Assembly: GCF_024586455.1 (NCBI RefSeq)
Contig: NW_026089623.1
Location: forward strand, 16,744,236 to 16,808,235
Length of the DNA: 64,000 bases
Reading direction: 5' to 3'
Source: Bactrocera neohumeralis
Taxonomy: Eukaryota > Arthropoda > Insecta > Diptera > Tephritidae
Both the position numbers and the translations under genes were made by a program. This document shows, in pieces, positions 54,779 to 64,000 of this stretch (position 1 is the first letter of the stretch; every line of letters begins with the position of its first letter). A model generated the notes under the pieces. It was not told where the DNA came from. It saw only the letters and a list, made by a program, of their open reading frames with translations, and made no database searches.

Positions 54779-55508
54779 ATGACACTAAAAGATCATCGTC
54801 TATCCGCCTCGGTAATTGCTGCACCATGTTGTTTACATCGACAGGTACGTTGATTACCTGGCCGACTATACCATAGTTACCTTCGTAGCGTAATCGACGA
54901 ATTTGCATTAATGGTAACCGCGGCGAAATCAATCGAATGCTGATCGGGTCAAGCAGCGGCAGTCCGCTCGGCTTTGGAGGATAACGAAAACCTTTTGAGC
55001 GCGACAGCGTTGGGATTTTATTGGCATCTATCGATTTGCTACAGGTACTGCATAAGCGAAACTTCGTCACATTTTCATCGGGTAATTTTCTTTGAAGGAA
55101 TGAAATGTTGACATGTTTCACTTTCTTTAAGTCTCTTTCGAACCAAAGTCGACCGCAAACGCTGCAAGATAAACCTATCGGATTGGCTTCAAATACCGTT
55201 TCGAAGCGTTTGTCCGCTGAACGTCAATGATTTTGCATTGCTTCACTTCTACTGATATTGACATCTCTCAGTTCCGTGGCAGATCCAACAGATATTTCAA
55301 TCGTCTGTTCATTCGTTACGTCCATAAGTATAGGTATTCCAGTGGTAGAGGTACTCGCGAGGCCGGCGGCAGCAGCCTTGCGATGTTCCCGAAACCGTCT
55401 CGCTCGCTCGGCGTCGGACACTGGGGTACCTATGCGTGGCCCATAGCCCCCTCTTTGTAACGATAGCCGTAATTTATATTCTTGGCTCAGTCGGGTGTGA
55501 GCACGCAA
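54765..55508 (-). pseudogene. Helentron/Helitron N-terminal zinc-finger domain
   Basis: The start at 55508 (MRAHTRLSQEYKL) leads to SDAERARRFREHRKAAAAG. After a stop comes a Cys-rich part (SCSVCGRLWFERDLKK, FRLCSTCSKSID) and then TLSRSKGFRYPPKPSGLPLL, PISIRLISPRLPLMQIRRLR and YGIVGQVINVPVDVNNMVQQ. This is the conserved N-terminal region preceding the Rep domain of Helitron polyproteins. One in-frame stop (about 55224) and the abrupt end at 54765 show decay. Confidence 0.75.
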
Positions 55509-55720
55509 GCAGAACGCGCGTGTATCATCGCTTAATCGGAAAACAGACCAAGTGAGTTCTTTAAAAGAATTAAAAAAAAAAAATCAAAATAAAGAGACCA
55601 AAGAGTGTAAGCGGCACCGTTATGTCGCTGCGTGTGCATAAAAAAATACTAAAAACTTATACTGGTCAGTGCCAATGCGCTTTTCTTTTTTGCGCAAACT
55701 TCTTTTCGCCTCTACAAACT
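55509..55720. other. Short intergenic stretch
   Basis: No motif recognised. An A-rich run lies at 55568-55582. Confidence 0.4.
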
Positions 55721-55898
55721 CTCGACGATACAGAGAATGTTGAAAAAAGTGACGAAGAATGTGAACAAATCGTAAATAACAAAACATACGTCCCACCCAT
55801 TACGGTACTTAAGTGCACAGTGGAACAACTACATAATATTTGCAAAGAAATAAATTGCACCAAATACTCTATAAAAAAAATATCGATTGGAATAAAGC
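55721..55898 (+). pseudogene. LINE ORF1-like nucleic-acid-binding fragment, cut by the gap
   Basis: The frame reads NNKTYVPPITVLKCTVEQLH and NICKEINCTKYSIKKISIGI, then enters the N run. A P-P-I followed by such a segment recalls the region before the zinc knuckles in Jockey/X-element ORF1 proteins. The likeness is weak and the rest is unknown. Confidence 0.4.
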
Positions 55899-55998
55899 NN
55901 NNNNNNNNNNNNNNNNNNNNNNNNNNNNNNNNNNNNNNNNNNNNNNNNNNNNNNNNNNNNNNNNNNNNNNNNNNNNNNNNNNNNNNNNNNNNNNNNNN
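55899..55998. other. Assembly gap (100 N)
   Basis: Exactly 100 N, the usual placeholder for a gap of unknown length. Sequence on either side need not be adjacent in the genome. Confidence 0.95.
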
Positions 55999-56040
55999 TA
56001 CACCAATAATGATTTTTTTTTTTCAAACCAATTCCACACG

Positions 56041-56368
56041 AAGTCAAGCAAATAAAATAAATTTGATGAGTCAGTAAAATTAAAACAATAATAATTGCAC
56101 AAATGTTGATAACAGGAAGTAAGTATTAATTACAATTTTTGCAATGTTTTAAATAATAAAACAAATTTAATGACATGTTCTTATTATTCCATTGATGTTT
56201 TATGAAGTCAAGCAAGTAAAATAAATTTGATGAGTCAGTAAAAATTAAAACAACAATAATTGCACAAAAGTTGATAACAGGAAGTAAGTAATAATTACAG
56301 TTTTTGCAATGCCTCAAATAATAAAATAAATTTAATGATATGTTCTTATTATTCTATTGGTGCCTTCT
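56041..56368. repeat. Tandem duplication, 164-bp unit next to the gap
   Basis: AAGTCAAGCAAATAAAATAA at 56041 returns as AAGTCAAGCAAGTAAAATAA at 56205. Both units continue through TTGATGAGTCAGTAAAA, GTTGATAACAGGAAGTAAGT and ATGTTCTTATTATT. The gap may hide further units. Confidence 0.9.
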
Positions 56369-56666
56369 GGGTTTTGGTGGGGGTTGATGTGACGATATAA
56401 CTCCCGACTTCCACTTCCTGGTCTCAAATTTTCGCCGCAGCACCACTCTGTTTTCACCTGAGCCAAACACTTTATTCATTTGACTGATGAGCTCATCGAC
56501 TTGTTGAGTTGCGAAATCGGAATTGTCATATAACCATTGTTGTGCTTTGCCTTTCAGTTTGTTAAGAAAAATAATGCGCGACTCGCCTTCATTTATAGTG
56601 TAGGCACTGGCGACGCTTTTGAACTGTGCCGCCCACAAATTGTTATTAATTGTTATTTTATATTCA
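56369..56666 (-). pseudogene. gypsy Gag capsid fragment
   Basis: The minus strand gives NNLWAAQFKSVASAYTINEG, ESRIIFLNKLKGKAQQWLYD, then VDELISQMNKVFGSGENRVV and LRRKFETRKWKSG. The L-x-G-x-A-x-x-W-L and K-F-E-x-R-x-W-K motifs are those of gypsy capsid proteins. The RTE-like LINE copy 3 inserted at 56667-56678. Nothing coding continues on its far side, so the true N-terminus was already lost. Confidence 0.7.
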
Positions 56667-56678
56667 TATATATGCATG

Positions 56679-59600
56679 TCTTCTTCTTAATTGGCGTAGA
56701 AACCGCATAAGCGATTATAGCCGAGTTAACAACAGCGCGCCAGTCGTTTCTTCTTCTCGCTACGTGGCGCCAATTGGATATTCCAAGCGAAGCCAGGTCC
56801 TTCTCCACTTGGTCCTTCCAACGGAGTGGAGGTCTTCCTCTTCCTCTGCTTCCCCCGGCGGGTACTGCGTCGAATATTTTCAGAGCTGGAGTGTTTTCGT
56901 CCATCCGGACAACATGACCTAGCCAGCGTAGCCGCTGTCTTTTAATTCGCTGAACTATGTCGATGTCGTCGTATATCTCGTACAGCTCATCGTTCCATCG
57001 AATGCGGTATTCGCCGTGGCTAACGCGCAAAGGACCATAAATCTTTCGCAGAACTTTTCTCTCGAAAACTCGCAACGTCGACTCATCCGTTGTTGACATC
57101 GTCCAAGACTCTGCACCATACAGCAGGACGGGAATTATGAGTGACTTATAGAGTTTGGTTTTTGTTTGTCGAGAGAGGACTTTGCTTCTCAATTGCCTAC
57201 TCAGTCCGAAGTAGCACCTGTTGGCAAGAGTTATCCTGCGTTGGATTTCTAGGCTGACATTGTTGGTGGTGTTTACGCTGGTTCCAAGATAGACGAAATT
57301 ATCTACGACTTCAAAGTTATGACTGTCAACAGTGACGTGAGTGCCAAGTCGCGAATGCGACGACTGTTTGTTTGATGACAGGAGATACTTCGTCTTGCCC
57401 TCGTTCACTGCCAGACCCATTTTCTGTGCTTCCTTGTCCAGCCTGGAGAAAGCAGAACTAACGGCGCGGGTGTTGAGGCCGATGATATCAATATCATCGG
57501 CATACGCCAACAGCTGTACACTCTTATAGAAGATGGTACCTTCTCTATTTAGTTCTGCGGCTCGAACTATTTTCTCCAAAAGCAGGTTGAAAAAGTCGCA
57601 CGATAGGGAATCGCCTTGTCTGAAACCTCGTTTGGTATCGAACGGCTCGGAGAGGTCCTTCCCGATCCTGACGGAGCTTTTGGTGTTACTCAACGTCAGT
57701 TTACACAGCCGTATTAGTTTTGCGGGGATACCAAATTCAGACATCGCGGCATAAAGGCAGCTCCTTTTCGTGCTGTCGAAAGCAGCTTTGAAATCGACGA
57801 AGAGGTGGTGTGTGTCGATTCTCCTTTCACGGGTCTTTTCCAAGATTTGGCGCATGGTGAATATCTGGTCGGTTGTTGATTTGCCAGGTCTGAAGCCACA
57901 CTGATAAGGTCCAATCAGTTTGTTGACGGTGGGCTTTAATCTTTCACACAATACGCTCGATAGAACCTTATATGCGATGTTGAGGAGGCTAATCCCACGG
58001 TAGTTGGCGCAGATTGTGGGGTCTCCTTTTTTATGGATTGGGCATAGCACACTTAAATTCCAATCGTTGGGCATACTTTCGTCCGACCATATTTTACAAA
58101 GAAGCTGATGCATGCTCCTTATCAGTTCTTCGCCGCCGTGTTTGAATAGCTCGGCCGGCAATCCGTCGGCCCCTGCCGCTTTGTTGTTCTTCAGGCGGGC
58201 AATTGCTATTCGAACTTCTTCATGGTCGGGTAATGGAACGTCTGCTCCATCGTCATCGATTGGGGAATCGGGTTCTCCTTCTCCTGGTGTTGTGCGTTCA
58301 CTGCCATTCAGCAGGCTGGAGAAGTGTTCCCTCCATAATTTAAGTATGCTCTGGGCATCAGTGACTAGATCACCTTTGGGGGTTCTACAGGAATACGCTC
58401 CGGTCTTGAAACCTTCCGTAAGCCGCCGCATTTTTTCGTAGAATTTTCGAGCATTACCCCTGTCGGCCAGCTTATCAAGCTCTTCGTACTCACGCATTTC
58501 AGCCTCTTTCTTCTTCTGTCTACAAATGCGTCTCGCTTCCCTCTTCAACTCTCGGTATCTATCCCATCCCGCACGTGTAGTGGTCGATCGTAACGTTGCG
58601 AGGTAGGCAGCCTGTTTTCTCTCCGCTGCGACACGGCACTCCTCGTCGTACCAGCTGTTCTTTTGCACTTTCCGAAAACCAATGGTTTCGGTTGCAGCTG
58701 TGCGTAAGGAGTTTGAAATGCCGTCCCACAGTTCCCTTATACCGAGTTGTTGACGAGTGCTCTCAGAGAGCAGGAGTGCAAGCCGAGTAGAAAATCGTTC
58801 GGCTGTCTGTTGTGATTGCAGCTTCTCGACGTCGAACCTTCCTTGTGTTTGGTGGCGCGCGTTTTTTGCTGCACAGAGGCGGGTGCGAATCTTAGCTGCA
58901 ACAAGATAGTGGTCCGAGTCGATGTTAGGACCTCGGAGCGCACGCACATCTAAAACACTGGAGACGTGTCTTCCGTCTATCACAACATGATCGATCTGGT
59001 TGGTAGTTTTTCGATCCGGAGACAGCCAGGTAGCTTGATGAATCTTCTTATGCTGGAATCTAGTACTACAGATAACCAACCCATTTGGGGATGTTTCGGC
59101 GTGGAGGCTGAATTTACCGACCGTAGTGCCAAATATACCTTCTTTGCCCACCCTGGCGTTAAAGTCGCCAAGCACGATTTTGACATCGTGGCGGGGGCAG
59201 CTCTCATAAGCGCGCTCCAAGCGCTCATAGAAGGCATCTTTGGTCACATCGTCCTTCTCTTCCGTCGGGGCGTGGGCGCAAATCAGCGATATGTTGAAGA
59301 ACCTCGCTTTGATGCGGATTGTGGCTAGACGTTCATTCACCGCAGTGAATGATAGTACTCGGCGACGGAGTCTCTCTCCCACCACGAATCCTACACCAAA
59401 CTTGCGCTCATTTATATGGCCACTGTAGTAAATGTCACAAGGACCTACTCGTCTCTGTCCTTGTCCCGTCCATCGCATTTCTTGGACGGCGGTGATGTCA
59501 GCCTTTGTCTTTACGAGGACATCAACCAGCTGGGCAGCGGCACCTTCCCAATTAAGGGACCGGACATTCCAGGTGCATGCCCTCAATTCGTAGTCCTTAT

Positions 59601-59913
59601 TTCGTTTGCCATGGTCGTCATCAAAAGGGGGGTCTCTCATCCGAGGCTGGTTGTAGCTCTTCACTGGGGGTGTTTTTTACGTGGCGGGTCCCAAACCCAG
59701 CGCACAACCCTTGTAGGGAATGTTTCGCCTTCTCACTTTAGCTCGCCTTCGAACGGATGTTCTTAGGCTACCCAGAGGATACTTGGTCAAAGACCGGAAG
59801 TAGTGAGCTGCTTGAGCCATGTGTAAAAGAATCGTTTCTGGCCACTCCCACGTGAATGGCGATCAGAGAACTTTCCTCACTTGCGTGAACTTCTACACAA
59901 GACTCCATCCTCC
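56679..59913 (-). mobile_element. RTE-like non-LTR retrotransposon, copy 3, full length with 12-bp TSD
   Basis: TATATATGCATG occurs at 56667-56678 and 59914-59925, bounding the element. The 3' end on the minus strand is an AAGAAGAAG tail. The 5' end (GGATGGAGTCTTGTGTAGAA) corresponds to the 5' end of copy 1, so both are full length. The near-intact frame makes it the youngest LINE in the window. Confidence 0.9.
56685..59664 (-). CDS. LINE endonuclease-reverse transcriptase, about 1000 aa, nearly intact
   Basis: Residues about 30-240 form an APE-type endonuclease (CTWNVRSLNW, AVQEMRWTGQ, LICAHAPTEE, VLGDFNARVG, GPNIDSDHYLVAA). The RT follows from about 530: ANYRGISLLNIAYKVLSSVL, CGFRPGKSTTDQIF, LFVDFKAAFDSTKR, GFRQGDSLSCDFFN and LLAYADDIDIIG with an intact YADD-type site. 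The C-terminal domain has RQRLRWLGHVVRMDE and RGRPPLRWKDQVEKDL. Two defects show against copy 1: a 33-bp in-frame deletion removes 11 endonuclease residues after ETSPNGL, and a 1-bp indel just upstream of 59664 cuts off the copy 1 start (RVVRWVWDPPRKK). The open-frame start at 59664 is GTG, so in-frame ATG codons downstream are likelier starts. Confidence 0.9.
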
Positions 59914-59968
59914 TATATATGCATGTATGTATTTAAATTTATGTACCACTGTGTTACAATATATACAT

Positions 59969-60204
59969 TAGGGTGTGCCATTTTGAGGCAACCTTTGTTT
60001 TTCAACTGAAAAACAGGCTAAAAACTTTCGAAATGTGTAAAAAGAAAGTCACTCAAAAGATGAGCTCTTAATATTAATATTAAGAGGTGCCTCTTTCAAA
60101 TTTTCTGTTTTCCATATAAATTACATGGAAAAAAAATCATCATGGATTATTTTACGAGAAAACTCGATTATCGAGTAGAATCGGAATCGAGTTTTCCATC
60201 CCTA
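59969..60204. mobile_element. hAT-type MITE fragment
   Basis: The right end (60150-60204), read on the minus strand, begins TAGGGATGGAAAACTCGATT. This is close to the left end of the MITE at 9356, with the same GATTCTACTCGA and TTTTCTCGTAAAATAAT blocks. The left edge TTAGGGTGTGCC at 59968 shares only TAGGG, so it may be a different element joined to this end. Confidence 0.5.
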
Positions 60205-60209
60205 CTGGC

Positions 60210-60508
60210 AGCCATCGCGTACATTCTTATGACACACTGTGAAAATGGATGAAATCGGACAACAACCATCCTTACTTCCCATATAACACGATTTTAAGTT
60301 CCACTTGATTCGTTCAGTTTCCAGTACGCAAATCAAGAAGGAAAACTTGGCCTATATCCTTTATAACTAATATCACGATTTTCGAACATCCGGCCGTCTT
60401 TATTCTATATGATTGGTTTCACACCTTAAAGTATTTCCCTGGCTTTGATTCTTGCAATTTCCAAGAGTATAAAATGTTCACTTTTACCTGAACTTAGCCC
60501 TTCCTTAA
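60210..60508 (-). mobile_element. DINE/HINE-like fragment (second subfamily)
   Basis: On the minus strand it begins CCTTAAGGAAGGGCTAAGTT, with GAACATTTTATACTCTTG and GCAAGAATCAAAG, matching the 5' part of the element at 27009. The 3' half is missing. The A-C-C-G of the short palindrome is mutated. Confidence 0.6.
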
Positions 60509-60510
60509 GG

Positions 60511-61026
60511 TTGGTACGCAGCTCTCAAGTAATTGCGCAAGAAAAAAAAATACATTATTTCTCAAGTAATTTTGACAGCTGGTTACGCGTTGTGAATGAT
60601 CTACATTAGAAGAGCAAAAGAGAATAAACAAAGAAAACAAACTTTGTGCGTAATATGTATGTGTGTATGTGTATGGTAACATAAATATTTTCATTGAGAT
60701 TTAAGAAATGTTGTTGATGATTGGTAGGTTTTATACAACATTTCAAAATGGAATATACTTCATAATAATGATTTCAACTAATCTATGATGAATTTGACGA
60801 TTACTTCGAATTTCCTTCAAGAAACAATTGTTGATTTGATGTTTCTTCGCAAAACCAGGTTTGCCATATTCACATTTTGCTGAAAAAAAAATCATCAAAA
60901 ATTAGTACTAGATTTCTTGAGAGCTGCGTACTAGCACAAGTAAAATTATCGCAGGAAAGTTTCTTGACCGTTTCTTAAGCGTTTTTTATATGAAGTTTTT
61001 ACGTTTCTTGAGAGATGCGTACTAAG
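60511..61026. mobile_element. MITE with GTACGCAGCTCTCAAG ends
   Basis: GTACGCAGCTCTCAAG (60514-60529) is inverted exactly at 60916-60931 and with one mismatch at 61007-61022. Two right ends 91 bp apart suggest either a duplication of the right end or one element abutting another. It is AT-rich inside without coding. Confidence 0.65.
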
Positions 61027-61082
61027 CTTATCTTAGTAAAAGAATGTAAGAAGTTATATATAACGATACTTTTTCTGACATA

Positions 61083-61166
61083 ATCAATGTTCCTTTAGGT
61101 GTTCCTCAATGTAGCCATCTTGGCTCAATTCTGTTCTTATTATTTATTAATGACATATCATCTGTT
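61083..61166 (+). pseudogene. LINE reverse transcriptase snippet
   Basis: The frame reads DIINVPLGVPQCSHLGSILF and LLFINDISSV, which is the G-V-P-Q-G-S-x-L-G-P-I-L-F motif of Jockey/CR1-type RTs with Gly to Cys and Pro to Ser changes. It is cut at 61167 by the pogo-like element. Confidence 0.75.
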
Positions 61167-61167
61167 A

Positions 61168-62498
61168 CAGTCGACTCTCGTTAATTCAAACCTGCGATAA
61201 TTCGAACCTCTCTATAATTCAAAGTTATCACGAGTTCCCTACTAAATCTCTTTATATTTCGAACTAAATCAATACATTTTCATACACTCGGTAATACGAA
61301 CGAAAAAATCATTGCTATTTAACAAAACGACGTGTTAATTCGAACTCATCAGCGTCCAACACTCGACAATTCAAAGTTGCAGAGAGAAGAGGCGGAAAGA
61401 TTGTAAGTACATTTTGCGACAAGTTCAAACTTGTATCAAGATACACGAGCCTTTGTTTTTGTTATGATTAGTTTGACTATTTGACGCACACACTTCCCAC
61501 GAATTGGTTTGTTTAGTTATTCACTTACTGTTCTTCTTTCGTTGGTATGCAGATTAAAAGTTAGCGTTAGTTATGAGCCCTAGAAAGTATAAATGTTTGA
61601 CGATTACTGAAAAGAAAAAGTTAATCGAAAAAGTAGAAGAAGGTGAGAAGAAGAGTGATGTTGCAAAATAATTTAAGATTCCTCTGAGTACTCTCTCAAC
61701 AATAATAAAGCACAATTAATGCTGCTCAAACTGCTGGAGTACGGAAAATAACTACTAAAGGTGAATTTCCTCGTCTGGAAGAAAGCCTGGTCATTTGGCT
61801 AAGACAGTGTAGAGGACAAAAAGGGTCTATTAGCGGGAACTTGTTGAAAGCAAAAGCAAAAGAGTTCGCGTCTACTCTAAGCATCAAAAACTTTGCGGCA
61901 AGTGAAGGGTGGCTTACAAATTTCAAAAAGAGAAATGGAGTTGTTTTTAAAAAATTTTGTGGGGAAAGTGGAAGTGTTGATGATGAAGACGTTCTATCGC
62001 AAAGAAATTGTTTAGATCGTTTTAGAATCTCTCGACAAACAGCTAGCTGCAAATATCACGGTTCTGACAGCTATTTTACTAATTGACAAAACATGGAGAG
62101 CTGTAACACCCCTAACGATTCTCAACTGCTTCAAAAAATCCGGTTTCTTAAAAGAAAACCAAGAAAGTCTTCCAATACTTATAGACGATGAAGAACCAGC
62201 AATAGAACCATTAGTTGGCATCAGTTTTTCTGATTTTGTTTAAGTGGATGAAAATGTTGCTGTCTCAGGTTCACTAACCGATGGCGAAATTTTATCTGCG
62301 ACAGATACGCAAAGTAACGATGAAGAAGAGGACGATACATCGGAACCTTTGGCAGAGGTGTCAGTTAAGGAAGCAAGATCCTCATTTGATACCTTACAAA
62401 GCTTCTGTCTACAAAACGAAAGTGATGAAAAAGCATTTCAGGCACTTTTTCTCTTAAAAAAGTTATTGAGCAGTGTGAGCAACAGAATTGTGCTTTAA
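61168..62498 (+). mobile_element. pogo/Tigger-like DNA transposon, DDE core deleted
   Basis: The left end CAGTCGACTCTCGTTAATTC is preceded by TA. TTCGAAC/AATTCGAAC-type motifs repeat over the next 200 bp, as in Tigger/pogo 5' regions. The coding region begins at 61573. I find no inverted copy of the left end on the right, so the right end is lost or truncated. Confidence 0.75.
61573..62498 (+). pseudogene. pogo/Tigger-like transposase without catalytic domain
   Basis: From the ATG at 61573, MSPRKYKCLTITEKKKLIEK is followed by KVEEGEKKSDVAK, a CENP-B/Psq-type N-terminal helix-turn-helix. After a stop and shift, ISGNLLKAKAKEFASTL, FAASEGWLTNFKKRNGVV and FKKFCGESGSVDDEDV form the second DNA-binding domain. 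The frame then joins directly to ITVLTAILLIDKTWRAVTPL and TILNCFKKSGFLKEN, which is the region C-terminal to the DDE domain. The about 200-residue catalytic core is deleted. The tail (62244-62498) is acidic (NDEEEDDTSEPLAE). A protein with two DNA-binding domains but no nuclease would bind without cutting, but the stops make expression doubtful. Confidence 0.75.
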
Positions 62499-62499
62499 A

Positions 62500-62945
62500 G
62501 CAAACCAGTATGTCTAAATGACTCTCGGCCTACCCTATCATGAAACACAGCCACACCACATTTCACCACTCACCTTCCACATCACTACACATCACACCAA
62601 TACACTCAAACATGACACCACACTTCCAACTAGAACACAACAGTTTACGCAAAAAACGGGACGGACAACTCCAGCCGGACACACTTCGCTATTCGACCAA
62701 TTTTTAACATTTGGAAATATTTGAGAACGTTTGTAAATTAAATAAAATAGAATTCCGAAAACCTGTGCTGTGCGATATCTTTTTTTTATAACAAAAGTGA
62801 GAAATAAAATAGCATTGTGAATTTGAAAATCCAGAAAGCCCGTTCTGTGCGTTGTCCTGTCTAGAATCACAAGTGAGTTCGGAACTAAAGGTGAGTTCAC
62901 CAGTTATTAAGACATGGTCCTTTGAGCCTACAGAAAGGCACCTTA
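62500..62945 (+). repeat. BEL-like LTR and post-LTR motif
   Basis: CA-rich sequence (CACACCACATTTCACCACTC) is followed by AAATAAAATAG (about 62738) and a GTGAGTTC pair, ending at TGGTCCTTTGAGCCTACAGA (62915-62934). The layout matches 45986-46508. It is probably a 5' LTR plus primer-binding region, with the body to the right of the window. Confidence 0.45.
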
Positions 62946-63480
62946 AAAAAGAAAAACGAAAAGTAAATAATAATAATAAAAAATTTTAATTAAATAAAGT
63001 GCGGTGACTAAAACACATATTTTAAAACTATTAAAGTGGAAAAAAAATTGAAAAACAGTAGGGTGAAAAATACCTGAAAATCATAAAGACAAAAATTGGC
63101 CTATTATAAAGTGTTAGTGGAGTACAACACAGTGCGTATATATAAACACATATATGTACATGAAGCAAACAAAAACGCGCCAAAAAAAAGGGAAAAACTA
63201 AACGAAAACAAAACAACAACAACAGCGGGCGCGAAACTAAATAAATGTCACCAACGGGCGCGAAACTAAATAAAACACACTAACGGGCGCGGATAATAAA
63301 GGCAAAAGCAACATACACAAAATCACTTACACAAGGCACACAGGAAAATAGAAGCAAACCAAGAGCAGTGGGATAAAGCACAAGGCAACAAGCATTAGGG
63401 CAAGCCACAATTAAGTACACTCCCCCAAAATTCCCTTGATGCGAAAAAGGGTAAGTGCATCGCTTCCACCTTTTATTTAT
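62946..63480 (+). other. Untranslated leader of the BEL-like element, with a short tandem repeat
   Basis: A-rich leader. CGGGCGCGAAACTAAATAAA occurs at about 63226 and 63256, with a degenerate third unit at 63285 (CGGGCGCGGATAATAAA), a period of about 29-30 bp. No open frame with a known motif. Confidence 0.5.
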
Positions 63481-64000
63481 ATGCATGTACATATGTATGT
63501 TTAAAAAACTGGTTTGCCAATTATAACTCTGTTATAATAATACGGTATATCAAAATACCGATATTAAAGTTGATAAAATACATACGTGTATTAAAATTAC
63601 TAATTGCTTATATATGCTTATTTTTGTGAACACAATCACACACAACAAATTAAAACCTTAAAAGGACATTCTACTTGCAATATTTTCCGACACCCCTTCT
63701 GCTTTTAAAGCAGCAAGCGAATTGCACTAATAAAGGCATATTAAAAAGTACAAACCAGGAAATAAAAGAAAACATAAATGCGAACATATGATTTATAAAT
63801 TGAAACACACATACATATATACATGCAAACCAACTTTTTTTAGCTTGGTAATTAACTAGCATATACTTACCGAAATTTATTAGAGGCAAATATAGGAACA
63901 TACATACGAGTATATACATACCGTCACACATGTGTGTTGAGTGCAGAAGTTAAATACCTGCAAATATCATTTCTCTTTTTCCAATTTAACCAACTTTCCT
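63481..64000. other. AT-rich end of the window, no gene
   Basis: ACATACATATGTATGT-type repeats and no supported frame. Confidence 0.4.

Noticed and set aside
45986..62945. The two BEL-like LTR regions as one element's LTR pair
   Set aside because: They share only the TGGTCCTT...AAAGGCAC motif and general layout, are otherwise diverged, and both look like 5' ends facing the same way.
1..64000. CRISPR arrays, bacterial operons, phage or rRNA genes
   Set aside because: Repeats here are transposon-derived without regular 30-40-bp spacers. Coding relics are eukaryotic transposable elements, and no rRNA sequence is seen.

Overview
The window looks like transposon-packed, AT-rich intergenic DNA from a higher fly (Diptera, probably an acalyptrate of the tephritid type). 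The evidence is indirect: short AT-rich introns (54 nt at 6041-6094), abundant ACATACATATGTATG-type simple repeats, an insect errantivirus with env, BEL/Pao, gypsy, R1-like and RTE-like retroelements, and DINE/HINE-like repeats with an ACGG/ACAG microsatellite. I found no host protein-coding gene that I can support. A 100-base run of N at 55899-55998 shows this is a scaffold, so very similar tandem copies may be assembly effects.

Layout. 1-372 (-): start of a FLYWCH-finger/MULE-type protein running off the edge. 687-755: tRNA-like Pol III unit. 1128-4437 (+): broken Helentron (Pif1-type helicase followed by an endonuclease domain). 5143-6122 (-): BED-finger hAT transposase whose 5' subterminal region was split by a DINE/HINE-like element (6353-7405). 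8226-11145 (+): R1-like LINE split by an 827-bp hAT-type MITE (9356-10182). 13159-17976 (+): decayed BEL/Pao element split by a full-length RTE-like LINE (13473-16654, -) with a 12-bp target duplication. 18208-20031: element with 17-bp terminal inverted repeats and subterminal motifs, carrying a LINE RNase H relic. 20626-23665 (+): second R1-like LINE split by a second DINE/HINE-like element.

25626-37009: tandem array of a composite unit in 4.6 + 2.15 + 4.6 kb copies (mariner piece, LINE piece, DINE/HINE-like element, gypsy promoter/gag). It runs into a decayed gypsy pol (37010-39350) that is interrupted by a 990-bp piggyBac-like element flanked by TTAA. 39353-42135 (-): two more RTE-like fragments. 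43563-43728: pogo/Tigger-type MITE. 44765-45985 (+): a Transib/RAG1-like transposase relic. 46862-51439 (-): errantivirus lacking gag and protease but with an open 494-codon env.

52331-54322: local tandem repeats and an inverted-repeat element carrying a fragment of an uncharacterised arthropod transposon protein. 54572-55508 (-): a second Helentron, deleted between its N-terminal domain and its endonuclease. 56679-59913 (-): RTE-like LINE with a 1003-codon open frame and its own target duplication. 60150-61026: MITEs. 61168-62498 (+): pogo/Tigger-like transposase lacking its DDE core. 62500 to the end: a BEL-like LTR and leader.

The main interest is the readable insertion history (nested elements with paired target duplications or recoverable empty sites) and several less familiar elements: the Transib/RAG1-like relic, the piggyBac-like element with repeated 16-bp palindromes, and the inverted-repeat element at 53.3-54.3 kb.
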